Below the pieces are notes generated by a model. The model was not told the origin of the DNA and did no database searches. It worked only from the letters and a program-made list of their open reading frames with translations. Made by a program: the position numbers and the translations under genes. Below, one piece after another: positions 11,550-22,386 of a stretch of DNA of 64,000 nucleotides. How positions within the stretch are numbered: the stretch's first letter is position 1; every line of letters starts with the position of its first letter. The stretch comes from Beauveria sp. NWAFU-1 (Eukaryota; Ascomycota; Sordariomycetes; Hypocreales; Cordycipitaceae): NCBI GenBank assembly GCA_024472245.1, contig JANBXD010000005.1:2418001-2482000 (forward strand). Reading direction: 5' to 3'.

Positions 11550-12098
11550 ATACCTGCGTTGCTTTGATTATTTTCTGCTACAGGCGCATTATGGGCTGGC
11601 ATTTTGGCTTCATTTGCTTTGAATACGGAGCTGAGAGGCATGGCGTTTGATAGCGAAAGGCTTTGCTTTTAGGATAGTATTGCTCAGCCCAGAAATTAGG
11701 CTCGACTTCGGATACAGCGGTTTAGAAACATGTTGCTTATATTTTTTGAAGGAGTTGTATATTTTACCAACTCGAACATTGAACATGAAGCTTTTGAATG
11801 CCGTGCATTGTACGTCAGTGCACGTTATTAGCGTAATCTATATGGAGGCATAGGCCAGGTCAACGTGGGGTTTCAATTAACGCGGGCTACCCAACGCGTC
11901 TCGTCGCGTCTCCCACCCCACACTGAACTTTTGTGAATTCGCAAAAATCTACATAAGACCTCGAGCGACGTGAATTGAGCATTTCATTTGCAGGCGACAG
12001 GACGACTGATCGATTACGGCAAAATTCAGCAGCAAGAGACTCCAAAATCCGAACCAACCACGTCAAACATCCCCCCCGCGCCTGTCCGCCCGCCCGCC
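11550..12098 (+). promoter_or_regulatory. Intergenic region with MCB boxes upstream of POL12
   Basis: This region holds the 3' end of the GATA-factor gene and the promoter of POL12. A perfect MluI cell-cycle box ACGCGT lies at 11894-11899, about 200 bases before the POL12 ATG, with an ACGCG core just before it (11880-11884) and a CGCGTC core just after. In yeasts such boxes bind MBF (Mbp1-Swi6) and time DNA-replication genes to G1/S; that this applies here is inference. Confidence 0.6.
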
Positions 12099-14290
12099 AT
12101 GGCCGACACGGAGCTGCAGCGGCTCTTCTCGCCCCGCGCGCCCATGGAGGCCGACGTCGCGGCCGAGCTGCAGTCGATGATGCGCCTACACAGCGTCTCG
12201 GCCGAGGACCTCTTTTACAAGTGGGAGTCATACTGCATCAAGATGGACCTCGACGCCGGCGACGCCCTGACGCTGTCCCACGTGCGGAATCTCAAGCAGA
12301 ATATGCTGGACGCGCTGGCCAAGTCGGCGGCGGCGGCGGCCGACGTTGGGTCTGCGGTAAAGCCCAAGGCGGAGAGAAAGAGCGCGGGGACGCCGAGAGG
12401 AGGTGGTGGTGGCGGTGGTGACATGTATGGCATGCTAGACGGGTTGATGCCGAGCACGCCGGCGTCGTCGGGCAAGAGGCTGAATAGAGGAACGGCCCCT
12501 ACGCCCGGGACCAGTACTGGAGGGGCGGCCGCAGGGAGCGCACTGCGCAGGAGGATGGAAATGTCCAAGATTTCGAGCTCGCCGGCTGGCGGCATGGGCG
12601 AGCAGCTCGCGGAGATGCATGGACCAGCGTGAGTCTTTCATCATGCAAGACTAACGATTTCTCTCTAACTTTTTCGGCCTCGGCAGCCCAGCTAGCTCGT
12701 TCAACGACCGGCCTAACCCCGGCGAGGTGGTCGAGGTCCTCAACGGCCAGCTCGCGTCGGCCTCGCCTCCGCCCGCGCCGTACCCCGAGCCGCGCGTCAA
12801 GCTAACAGCCGCGTCGGACCAGAAGAAGATGGGCTACAAGCCGCTGGCGATGAAGCTTTCCGAGGCGAGCGAGATTCTTGACGACCGCATCGACGACCTG
12901 GCCGCGCTCGTGCAGCGGCACCACTCCCTCGATGACGCCGCCCTGGGCAACGCCGCGTGCCAGGGCACCACCGACATTGTCGCCGTCGGGCGCGTCGCGT
13001 CCGACAGCCCCGAGGGCCGCCTCAACGCGGCGAGCCTGGTGCTCGAGACGTCGCGCCGCACGGGCATGGGCTTCCGCGTGCCGCTGCGCATGGACGCCAT
13101 CCCCGCGTGGAGCGTGTTTCCAGGCCAGATTGTAGCGCTGCGAGGGAGCAACGCGACGGGAGACGAGTTTGTGGTCAAGGAGGTGCTGGCGATGCCGCTG
13201 CTGCCGAACGCGGCATCGACGGGTAGCGCGCTAGCCGCGCATGAGGAGCGCATGCGCGTGCGAGATCCGGACGCGATGATGGATGAGGACGACGAGAAGC
13301 CGGCGCCGCCGCTGAGCATGCTGTACGCGGCGGGGCCGTACACGGCGGACGATAATCTGGACTTTGAGCCGCTTCATGCGCTGTGCGCGCAGGCGGCGGA
13401 CACGTACGCCGACGTGCTGGTGCTGACGGGTCCGTTTCTTGATGTGGACCACCCGCTCGTCGCCGCTGGCGACTTTGACCTCCCCGACGAGGCGCTCGGC
13501 GGCAGCGGCGATGCGGACACGGCGACCATGACGACAGTCTTCCGGTACCTCGTCGCGCCGGCTCTCGCGCGCCTCGTCGCCGCCCACCCCTCCGTCACCG
13601 TGATTTTGGTGCCGTCGGTGCGCGATGTGCTCGACAAGCACGTCTCCTGGCCGCAGGACACCATTTCTCGGCGCGAGCTCGGCCTGCCGCGCTCCGTCCG
13701 CATCGTCTCCAACCCCATGACGCTGTCCATCAACGAGCTCGTCCTTGGTGTCTCCAGCCAAGACGCCCTCTGGGAGCTGCGCGCCGAGGAGCTCAGCAAG
13801 GCGGGCGCGGCGCTGTCGGGCGGCGACCTGATGGCGCGGCTGTGCAGGCACCTGGTCGAGCAGCGCCATTTCCATCCCGTGTATCCGCCGACGGATCGCG
13901 CGCGGCTGCCGCCGACGGGCACGGCCGAGGGCACGGCCACGGGCGCGGTCCTAGACGTGAGCTATCTGAAGCTGGGCGAAATGGTCAATGTGCGTCCGGA
14001 TGTGCTGCTGACGCCGAGCGCGCTGCCGCCGTTTGCCAAGGTACGTTGATGACAGACTACGCACTGTCAGGAGAGTTGCTTTTGTGTGTGTGTATGTAAT
14101 GCTGACGTGAGTGCCCCCCGGAATTCAGGTCGTGGAGAGCGTGCTGGCGATTAATCCGGGATACCTGTCCAAGCGCCGAGGCGCGGGCACGTATGCACGC
14201 ATGACGCTGCATCCGCCCAAGATTGAAGGCGACGGTCTGCAAGGACATCGTGTCTTTGAGCGGGCCAGGGTGGAAATTGTGCGGATATGA
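12099..14290 (+). CDS. POL12: DNA polymerase alpha-primase subunit B
   Basis: Regulatory B-subunit of DNA polymerase alpha-primase, needed to start leading- and lagging-strand synthesis at origins. Three exons: 12099..12628, 12687..14040 and 14129..14290, with introns of 58 and 88 nt; the product is 681 residues, within the family range. The N-terminus (ELQRLFSP..., LHSVSAEDLFYKWESYCIKM) is the helical domain that binds Pol1. The middle holds the OB-fold (VAVGRVASDSPEGRLNAASL) and the inactive calcineurin-like phosphoesterase domain (LYAAGPYTADDNLDFEPLHA, VLVLTGPFLDVDHP, VILVPSVRDVLDKH). The short last exon supplies the conserved tail VVESVLAINPGYLSKRRGAG. It runs tail-to-tail with the MFAP1-like gene. 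Confidence 0.93.
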
Positions 14291-14547
14291 AGACGAAAAA
14301 GGAACGAGGCATTTGGGAGGAGGGTAGAGGAGCTCCGGGCGTGTGTGCATTTCGTTTTGGGCTTTTGGACGGCAGCATTGGGTATATTAATCTAAAATTC
14401 TTGCTAGGTGTTTTGTTCTGCCTTTTCATGAATTGCAAGATTTCGTACAACTTGTTGTATTTTCGCATTGTATTCGTGATTTTGTAAGTAAACGCTCAGT
14501 GAAAAAAGACAATGATATGATTTGGTACAAGTACACGCAAGACAAGA

Positions 14548-15855
14548 CTACCGGTCTGCTTCCACTCTTCGTCGCTTATCCTCGCCACGCTCCCGCGACG
14601 AGCTCCTCTTCCTCGCACTCGCCCGATCCTCGCCCCTCCTCGGCGACCGCGACCTCGACCGTCTCCTGTCGTCTCCTCGCCTCTCCCCGAGCGGCATCGC
14701 ATTCGCTCCCTTTCCGCCCGGCCTCTCATCCGGCCTGAAGCGCTCATCCTCCTCCCACCGGCCGCCCCTCCTCGCACCACCACCACCACCACCACTAGCA
14801 CCCCAGGACCCCGTGTCCTCGCTGCGCATATCCTTGTACCTGGTCGCGCCCTTGCGCCCAAGCTTCGTCATGTCGCGCCGCTGCAGGTACTCGGGCAGGG
14901 CCTCTCGATTCCGCACATCGTCGGCGATGCGCGCCCCCATCAGGTCCCGCTGCAGCAAGCCCGCCGCCTCGGCCTCGTCTCGGAAAAAGGCGCCCTTGTG
15001 GAAGTACTTTTGCATGTAGCCCATTGTGCCGCGGTCGTCCTTTTCTTGCCGCTGCGCCTCGAGGAACGCGGCGTCCTCGGCGGCGCGCTCCTCGGCCGTC
15101 AGGTTGCGGCGGCGCGCAACCTCGGCGAGCTCCGCCTCGCGGGCCTCAATCGCGGCGCGCGCGCGCTGCAGCCGCTTGAGCTCGCGCACGCGCCAGGCCG
15201 CCTCCTCGGCTGCGACGTCCCGCCCGTCGGTCGTGCTCACGTCCGACGCCGCATCGTCGTCGTCGTCCCAGTGCTTCTTGCCCGCGGCGCGCGCCGCCAG
15301 GTCCTTTTTAATCTGCTCCTCGACCAGCGCGTCGGCGGCCCTCTTGCGCGCCGCCTCTTCCGCCAGCCGCGCCGCTTCCTCTGCTTCTGCCGGCGTCTGG
15401 CCCCCGCCGGGGTCGCGCTGGCTCTTGGGTATGAATTTGGGTCGCATCATCATTCGTCGTGGCGCTTCGTCCTCGCTGCTCTCCTCTTCGTCTGACGACT
15501 CCTCTTCCTCTTCAGAACCGTCCTCGTCTGGGTTGTTGTCGTCTTTAGCGTCGTTTTCGTCCTCGGTCACGAAACCTTCCTCGGCGGCCAGTCGCGCGGC
15601 TTTTTCCGCAGCCAGCCGTCGTGCCTCTGTCGCTTGCGCTTCTTTCCGACGCGCATCGAGGTCGACTTTACTTAGGTTGCTGATAATCTTGCCCGCGCTG
15701 GCGGTCTTGGGCGGTGAAGGTATGGCGGCGGCGGGCGCGGTGGTTGCTTCGTCGGCGTCGCTGTCAGAGTCGGATGAGGAGTCGGCGCCCGCGTGCTTGC
15801 CTGCGCGATGCCGCGAAGGCTTCAGCGGGTTCGCTGTCATGCGCTTGGGTGGCAT
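14548..15855 (-). CDS. MFAP1-like spliceosomal protein
   Basis: Homologue of human microfibrillar-associated protein 1, which despite its name is a spliceosomal B-complex protein that contacts Prp38. It is one uninterrupted 435-residue frame. The N-terminus is basic then acidic (a long Asp/Glu/Ser stretch near residues 100-150), followed by RPKFIPKSQRDP, a family block. A long charged Ala/Glu/Arg coiled coil follows. The C-terminal MFAP1 domain reads YMQKYFHKGAFFRDE, then LMGARIADDVRN and KLGRKGATRYKDMRSEDTGS. The tail is Arg/Ser-rich, as in many splicing factors. The start is the first ATG (MPPKRMTANPLKPSRHRAGK), followed by a basic segment usual for the family. Confidence is high for family, lower for exact function. 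Confidence 0.88.
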   Translation of the reverse strand: MPPKRMTANPLKPSRHRAGKHAGADSSSDSDSDADEATTAPAAAIPSPPKTASAGKIISNLSKVDLDARRKEAQATEARRLAAEKAARLAAEEGFVTEDENDAKDDNNPDEDGSEEEEESSDEEESSEDEAPRRMMMRPKFIPKSQRDPGGGQTPAEAEEAARLAEEAARKRAADALVEEQIKKDLAARAAGKKHWDDDDDAASDVSTTDGRDVAAEEAAWRVRELKRLQRARAAIEAREAELAEVARRRNLTAEERAAEDAAFLEAQRQEKDDRGTMGYMQKYFHKGAFFRDEAEAAGLLQRDLMGARIADDVRNREALPEYLQRRDMTKLGRKGATRYKDMRSEDTGSWGASGGGGGGARRGGRWEEDERFRPDERPGGKGANAMPLGERRGDDRRRSRSRSPRRGEDRASARKRSSSRERGEDKRRRVEADR

Positions 15856-16254
15856 TTTGCGACTGAATTTTCGTTTGTAAAGGTGATAGGAAGCTAGAAA
15901 GCTGTATCGTCAACGCAGACAAAATCGCCGCTAACTTGCAAATCGAGCTCTTATCAGATAAGGCTACCCTGCACCTGATCATGAATTGATTTATCCCGCT
16001 CGCTTCCCTTCCATGGCCTGGATGTTCTCACAAACGCTGGTTCGGCTTTTTCTTCATGTTTCTTTTTTTGTCTCGTTTGGTTACGCGGCTTATGCGGGCT
16101 AATTCGTCGCCAATTTGTGTGACGCTGCAGTCATGAACCGCATGCGTCAGATAGCTTTACCCCACCGCTTCACAAGGTCATGCTCCTCAACCTTACTCTC
16201 GCAACTCGGCTGACAATTTAATTTAAAGTCACATTCTCATCGTCAACAACAGCA
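15856..16254. promoter_or_regulatory. Divergent spacer between MFAP1-like and RmlD-like genes
   Basis: About 400 bases separate two divergent start codons. The stretch has T-rich runs (16050-16075) and an AT-rich segment just before the 16255 ATG. No gene or clear motif is seen. Confidence 0.4.
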
Positions 16255-17600
16255 ATGGTAGACCGAACAGTCGTTATTACTGGAGCTACTGGCCTTCTTG
16301 GCCGACAAGTTTCTCGTGCGTTCCGCAGAAAGGGATGGAACGTCAAAGGCACTGGATTCTCTCGAGCCGACGGTATCGATATATTGAAAGTAGACCTTGG
16401 TAACCCGAGTGAGATCGAGAAGCTCCTAGAAGAGACAAAGTAAGTCAAAAGTGAAACAGTAACCTCTTACACACAACATGGATTAAAACTGAACAATCTA
16501 GTCCCGAGGTCATTGTTCACTGTGAGCCGCCCACCCTAGATCACCGCGCCAGGTGATGGACATCTCTTGTCTACGGCGGATCAGCTAACTCAGGTACAAG
16601 GTGCGGCGGAGCGCTTCCCCGACAAAGTTGAAAAAGATCCCGTAGGCGCCAGGAAACTCAACGTTTCGGCAACGTCGTCGCTGGCGCAAGCCGCTTCGGC
16701 CAAGGGCGCGTTCCTGATCTACATTTCGACCGACTACGTCTTTCCCGGAAGGCCCGGGGAAGCACCATACGAGGCCGACTCAGAAACGAACCCGCCCAAT
16801 CTGTATGGCCAGACAAAGCTGGACGGCGAAAAGGCGGCCCTGGCGGTGAATGGCGGCAAGGCGGGATCGGCAGTGGTGCTCCGCGTCCCCGTTCTGTATG
16901 GATCAGCAATGACACCGGCCGAGAGTGCCGTCAATGTACTGCTCGATGGCGTCTGGAAGTCCCAGACTGAAGACAAAAAAATTAAGATGGATCACTGGGC
17001 TCCACGCTACCCGACCAATACTGAAGATGTAGGACGAGTATGTCATGGTATGTCTCAACAACGGCTCACAGTTTCCTTTTGTCTTTTCTTCATTTCTTTT
17101 TCTCTGCCGTGTTCTTGAGCGCTTGCGCGCGGTATGTTACGGGTCGAGTTGTCTGATGCGCCAAAATTCCATCGTTTTCAGAATAAGACGACTCCAAGCT
17201 GGTCAGGTTACTGGACTATTGGAAACAACACGCCAGAGCAGTCAATTGTCATGGATTGATGGGCCAACGTATGCAAAAGGCTAATTTCAGTTGTTGTTTT
17301 GTAGATATTGCGGAGCACTACCTGCATGCTTCTGACCGAGGCTCCCTGCCAGAGATTCTGCAATTCTCCAGCGAGGACAGGATGACCAAGTATGAAATGT
17401 GTCAAAAGTTTGCGGAGATTATGGGCCTGCCCTTGGACAACATTGAGCCCAGCACCGAAGGCAACGATCCGAATGCAAGCGTGCAGCGTCCATACGATAC
17501 CCACCTGAGCACAAAGACGCTCAAGAGTCTCGACATCAACCTGTCCATCTGCGACTTTACCGCGTGGTGGAGGCGCGAGCTGGGGGCGTTTCGCAAGTAA
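16255..17600 (+). CDS. RmlD/MAT2B-like NAD(P)-binding reductase
   Basis: Extended short-chain dehydrogenase of the RmlD family, closest in look to methionine adenosyltransferase regulatory subunit beta (MAT2B) or dTDP-4-dehydrorhamnose reductase. Four exons: 16255..16439, 16502..16521 (a 20-nt micro-exon), 16601..17047 and 17305..17600; the product is 315 residues, normal for the family. The Rossmann loop GATGLLGRQV sits at residues 10-19, the conserved NPEVIVHCAAERFPD crosses the micro-exon, and the catalytic YxxxK is Y137-K141 (LYGQTKLDGEKA). Later family blocks are HWAPRYPTNTEDVGRV and the C-terminal RPYDTHLSTKTLKSL. Splicing was solved by phase and homology. Intron 3 is long (257 nt) for this window. 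Whether it regulates S-adenosylmethionine synthesis or acts as an enzyme cannot be told from sequence. Confidence 0.85.
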
Positions 17601-19125
17601 GCAGGCCAGACTGCCAAAGCGGAATCATGCGCAGATCTTGACGAAAGTCTACATTGGGGTAAACGTGGCAGGGTCAAGGGCTGCTAGTCTTATTGGATGA
17701 GCCCTGGAATGTATGCGCAAATCAGGGCAAAATATTGAGCTACGACAGTTCGGCCGACCGTGGTGGCAGCCGCCCTTGCCGGCAGTACAAAAATGAAAAA
17801 CTCCCCCATTCTTGGCAGCTGCGCTCGCATGCAAATTTTATTGCCTGACAAGAGGAATCTTGGCGCTTGCCAGCTGTCTCACTAGGCGGGCCTGAACCAT
17901 ATGTCTCTGCTGCTCATTTGCGGCTGGCTCTAGGCTCCAGGCCAAGATACCAAAGAACAAGGTGTGATGTCAGCTGCAGATACGCGTCGTGATCGCCCTA
18001 AACAATCATGATGATCAAGCCAAGACTACTCCGTAGTATCTGTCCCGGTCCCGATGTGCTCGATGCCTGCCGCGCAGAGCCAAGCCGTCGTGTTGGTAGA
18101 GTGCCCTCCCCGGTTGCCATTGACTCTCATTTCCCGGCGACTACGAATATATCGTGCTCGTAAACTCTCACAATTCTCATACTCTTGATTCGCAGTGCTT
18201 CCTGCTCCCTGCGGGTACTGCGCCACGGCATTGAATAAAATCGCGGGGCGGGGCGCTTTATTAACTTGTCTCCCTGCGTATTGCTTTTTCCCTTGCCAGA
18301 GCGGCAAGTTGCAACGCGGGAGCCAAGCACCAGGGGTCACCCTTGCACGCCAATCGCTAAATCGACAACACAATACTGGTAACTATCTAGTTACGGATAT
18401 TACTGGTCAACTAGATCTGGCCTCGTCTGCTGTCAAAGACAATGGAATGTAGCAACGCGCGTCGCTGGCGGGGCCGTCTTCTTGGGCTTCTTTGCCACCG
18501 AGACAGTGTGTCGACGCCCCGAAGCTTGACGCGTGAGTTCACAATGCGTCTGAGGAATCTTGGAAGCGAGTAGGCGTGTCTTGAGACGAACTAGGTTAAA
18601 CAATAATAACAACTAAACCTCGTCGAGAATGCTCGCATATTAGGCTTGATGGCCCCCAATTCTACCGGGTGGCGCCAATTACACCCTGCGCGGCCCTTCT
18701 TCCGCGATCGCTTTCCTTTCCTCCTTTGCCATCTCATTTGCCTCTCGTCACCTTGTCGTACGATTTCTGCCTTTCCGAATTGCTCTTGCCTTTTCGAAGT
18801 TGTTCCTGTCTTCGTATCCGTGGAGACGACTCCTTGAATTAATCTATCCAACGGGCCCTCCCATTCAGTCGTTTTACTGCCATTCTATCTTTAATTAGAC
18901 GCCCCAAGTCTGTACAGAACGCCCTGTTCCACAGACCTGTTCCACAGCTCGACTTTCAATATCCGTACGTCGGATCTTACTCGCTTTATATCGACGGAAG
19001 CGCAGCCTAGAGACAGCCGACCCCATACACCATACAATTGAACCATCCAAATACAACTTGGACAAAAAGGACATCACAGCAAAATAAATAACCTGAAATT
19101 AAAGCTTGGGGGAATCTCATTTGCA
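17601..19125. other. Intergenic region upstream of the RA-PH gene
   Basis: About 1.5 kb with no conserved reading frame on either strand. A pyrimidine-rich block (18670-18800) and a later AT-rich stretch directly before the ATG at 19126 look like the promoter and leader of the RA-PH gene. The rest is unassigned. Confidence 0.45.
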
Positions 19126-21698
19126 ATGGCGACAGAAGCTACCCCCGGGGAGGCTCCCCCATCTACATCAAGATATCGCATGCTTCGTGGGAAAAGCAGC
19201 TCTTCACCACGTGTCCTCGACATTTTCCGCGACAGCGACAAGCTGGAAGAATCACCGACACGCAGACTACGATCTAGCAGCGTACACACTCTAAAAGCTG
19301 GACCAGGCGACAAGAACGCACCAGATGTGCCCGCGCTACCATCCTACGTGCTTACACCCAAACCAGTCAACATCCCTCCGCCAGCCACATTCAAAAGTCA
19401 GGATGAGGAAAAAAGACCCGAGGGCGCTGCAGAGGTCCAGAGAGCCGCAGATGACGTGCATGAAAAGTTGTCTACCGAGCCGTCTGGCGAACCGTCTCTG
19501 CCTCTGCAGCAGACCAAGAGCAAGTCGAAGCGCCTCATGTTTGGCAAGAAGGAGCTCGAGAGTGAGCCCCTACCAGGCGCCGAGGGCTTGGATACTGAAC
19601 TGCAGCGCAATATTTCCGATCGACAGAAACCAGATCTTCCGCGACTTCAAGCAACCCTTGCTACGCCGCCACCTAAACGAAAGCCATCCCTTTTCGGCCT
19701 ATTCTCCAAGGGCAAGAAGTTGTCGCCAACGCCGACGCATCCAGACACTCCCAGCTCCGTTGCCACGACCATCTTCACGAGTCGTGGAAGCAGTCTAGAG
19801 ACGGCATCTAACCCCGACAGTCTCGGGATTCCAAGTTCCGTTGACAAGCCGGCTTCATATACTACTCATACACCGCAAACCACTCCCGAAATACATGCGT
19901 CGCACAATTCTGAGCGGGTAAGTGCCAGCAGTCTGTTTACTGCTATCGTAACTGACGAAAATTGAAGCGTGTGGCTGTTCGATGTCAATCCTCGACAATC
20001 AATCTTCCTGTATCTAGTGAAACCAACGCAGTAGACATCTTGCTCATGGCTTCGACCATGATGCGGCATCACATCAACCCTGCCAGCAGTGTCGTGGTTG
20101 AGTCATACCTCATGTTGGGCCTTGAACGTCGTTTGCGACGCTACGAGCGTATTCGCGATGTCATGAACACCTGGGACAAGGATCATGAGAACTCCTTGTT
20201 AATCCTGGGCTGTCCCGCTTCCATGAGCGACCACGATCTCGACATTGACGCCGTCCCCGACTCCAAGGAAGCTCCGCCCGGCTTCACTCTGCAGCTGTAC
20301 CAATCTTCGCGCCCCGGTAAATGGAACAAGCGCTGGGTTACCCTGCTAGAAAATGGTCAAATGTATTCCGCCAAGACGGCAGATGCGCTGCCCGGCGACG
20401 CCGCCTGTTCCCAGCTCTGCCACATGGCTGATTTTGACATTTACTCGCCCAAAGAAGCCGAGATTCGGCAGAGCGTCAAGCCGCCAAAGAAATTTTGCTA
20501 CGCAATCAAGAGTCAGCAGAAGAGCACGCGGTTCCCTGATGAGGTCAACTTTGTGCATTACTTCTCTACGGACAATGAAGAGGCTGCCACGCAGTTTTAC
20601 GAGATGGTACACCGTTGGCGAAGTTGGCTTCTTGTTGCCAAGAAAGTCGCCCTTGACCGGAAGATGAACGCTCCCGCACCCCAAATCACGTTCGGCTCCG
20701 CCAATGGCTCCGGCACATCAGCTGATGAGGTCAAGTCCGACTCTCAACCGTCTAGCGCAACTTCGTCTTTTGGAATTGGCACGTTCCAGCCGCTGCTGGA
20801 TGTGGACAACATCTCTCAGCTGGCTGAAGAAGCGAGAAAACTGATGCCGATTGAGCCGTCAAGATCTGCCGCGGCGGCGGAAAAGCACCAGGCGCGCCCG
20901 CCGCCGTGTACGCCGGTTCCCAAAGCCAAGAACCAGCAAACTAAACCGAGCCTGAAGCGAGCCGAGACGGACAAGTATTCCGGCTCGCCCCCCAACTCAA
21001 TGTACCACAGCTCACCTGGTCCTATTCGGGTGGATCGTTTAAAGACTAGCCCACAGGCCAACACAACTCCGCTCGAATTCGATGCTTTCATATTTGACGC
21101 CCCCGAGGAGAAGCCTGACAAGCCCGACGCGCCCGACGTGCCCGACGAGCCCGAACTGAGGTCATGGTTCCCCTCGGCCGCCGAGCACACGGCAAAGATT
21201 CGAAAACACGAGCCGCCTCCCATTTTTCGCCGACCAGCAACCGCAGACGCAGCCCTGCACGGCAACCAGCGGCGGCCGAAACCGTCGCACTATACCAGAT
21301 CGCACTTTCTGGAGCCGCCGAGACCCTTTGATGGCTTCGGCGCCCCGTCTTCCAAGTCGACTTCCCTCGCGCCACCCGTATACAAGCTGCCCGGAACACC
21401 CATGATGCCTTGTGCGCCGAGAGCCCGTCCCATGCCGCGCTCGAATACTGGCATCGTCGGGCCCTCGGAGCCGCAGCACGGAGCGAGGCAACGGAGCCGC
21501 TCTACGGCTCCGAGCTCACACGGCAGACGTCACATGCCGGAAAACATGCCTCCGCTGCCGGCTCTTCCTAATCGGTCCATAAATAGAGATGCCTCGGCGT
21601 CCCCAGCGCCGTTAGCACCGCTGTCTATCCAGCCGCGTTCGCCGCCGCCACCGCAGCGTGGGCCAGCACTGCAGTCTTTCTCTGGGCACCAAATCTAG
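19126..21698 (+). CDS. Ras-association and PH domain protein
   Basis: Predicted signalling adaptor with an RA domain followed by a PH domain, an order like that of the Grb7/MRL adaptors. Exon 1 is 19126..19917, exon 2 19968..21698, with a 50-nt phase-0 intron; the product is 840 residues. The first 260 residues are Ser/Pro/Lys-rich and probably disordered. The RA-like domain covers about 265-345 (RVAVRCQSSTINLPVSSETN, VVVESYLMLGLERRLRRYER). The PH domain covers about 370-490 (GFTLQLYQSSRPGKWNKRWV, YAIKSQQKSTRFPD, NFVHYFSTDNEEAATQFYEM). The C-terminal 350 residues are low in complexity and rich in Pro, with several PxxP stretches that could bind SH3 domains. The partner Ras-type GTPase and function are unknown; membrane recruitment through the PH domain is inference. 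Confidence 0.82.
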
Positions 21699-22386
21699 CA
21701 AGCGAAAGACAATTGAGCGATGGAAAGTATTGATGAATTTTCCTTTGTAATATCTGGAGGCAATGGTTGCCTCCTGAAGCATTAGGCTCTCACCTTCTGC
21801 TTGGGCAGTTGGTGCTGATGCTTGGAAATATACGGACTTGTACACTTGTTTTTTTTGGGTCTTTAATATTAATGATATCTCGGGGCGCGGATCACGACAC
21901 ATATTTAGCAACTATCGTTTTATATCATCATGTTATTCTCTTTTGTAAATGGACGCCGACGTAGGTATTTTGAAGCCAGGGGGCTAATCTTTGCATGATT
22001 GTGACTACCCTGCGCCTGAAATAGAGTGCTGCGAATTCTCACTCTAAGACAACTTACGCTGAATTCTTTTTTATATATACAGGAACCTCTGTGCCAGATT
22101 TGAGGAAGAAGTGGCAGGGGCGATGGTGTAAGTGGACAGTGCGGGCCACAGTTCTTTCACAGTCTTCACACTGTCATAGACGCGCTCCCAAACAGGCAGA
22201 TCGCGACAGCTTCGGTAACGGTGGGTCATTCATCTTGGCTCAACGACAGGCCAAAACAAAACCAAGCCTGATCCACGTACTGGTTACATCGACTTATCCG
22301 CTCTGGCTGCAGCTTATCGAATTGCATTTGGTATTTTGAGGAGTCTTTGATTGGGCAAAACGGCGGCGTGCCACCGCTAGAATTCA
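21699..22386. other. Intergenic region between RA-PH and CDC23 genes
   Basis: About 690 bases with no recognisable gene. The first 250 bases are AT-rich with a T8 run, in keeping with a 3' UTR and polyadenylation region. The later part should contain the CDC23 promoter. A TATA-like TTTTATATATAC lies near 22069-22080. Confidence 0.4.

Noticed and set aside
16522..16600. Possible alternative start at 16567 for a shorter RmlD-like protein
   Set aside because: It would lose the Rossmann loop; the spliced form with the 20-nt exon gives an unbroken family sequence.
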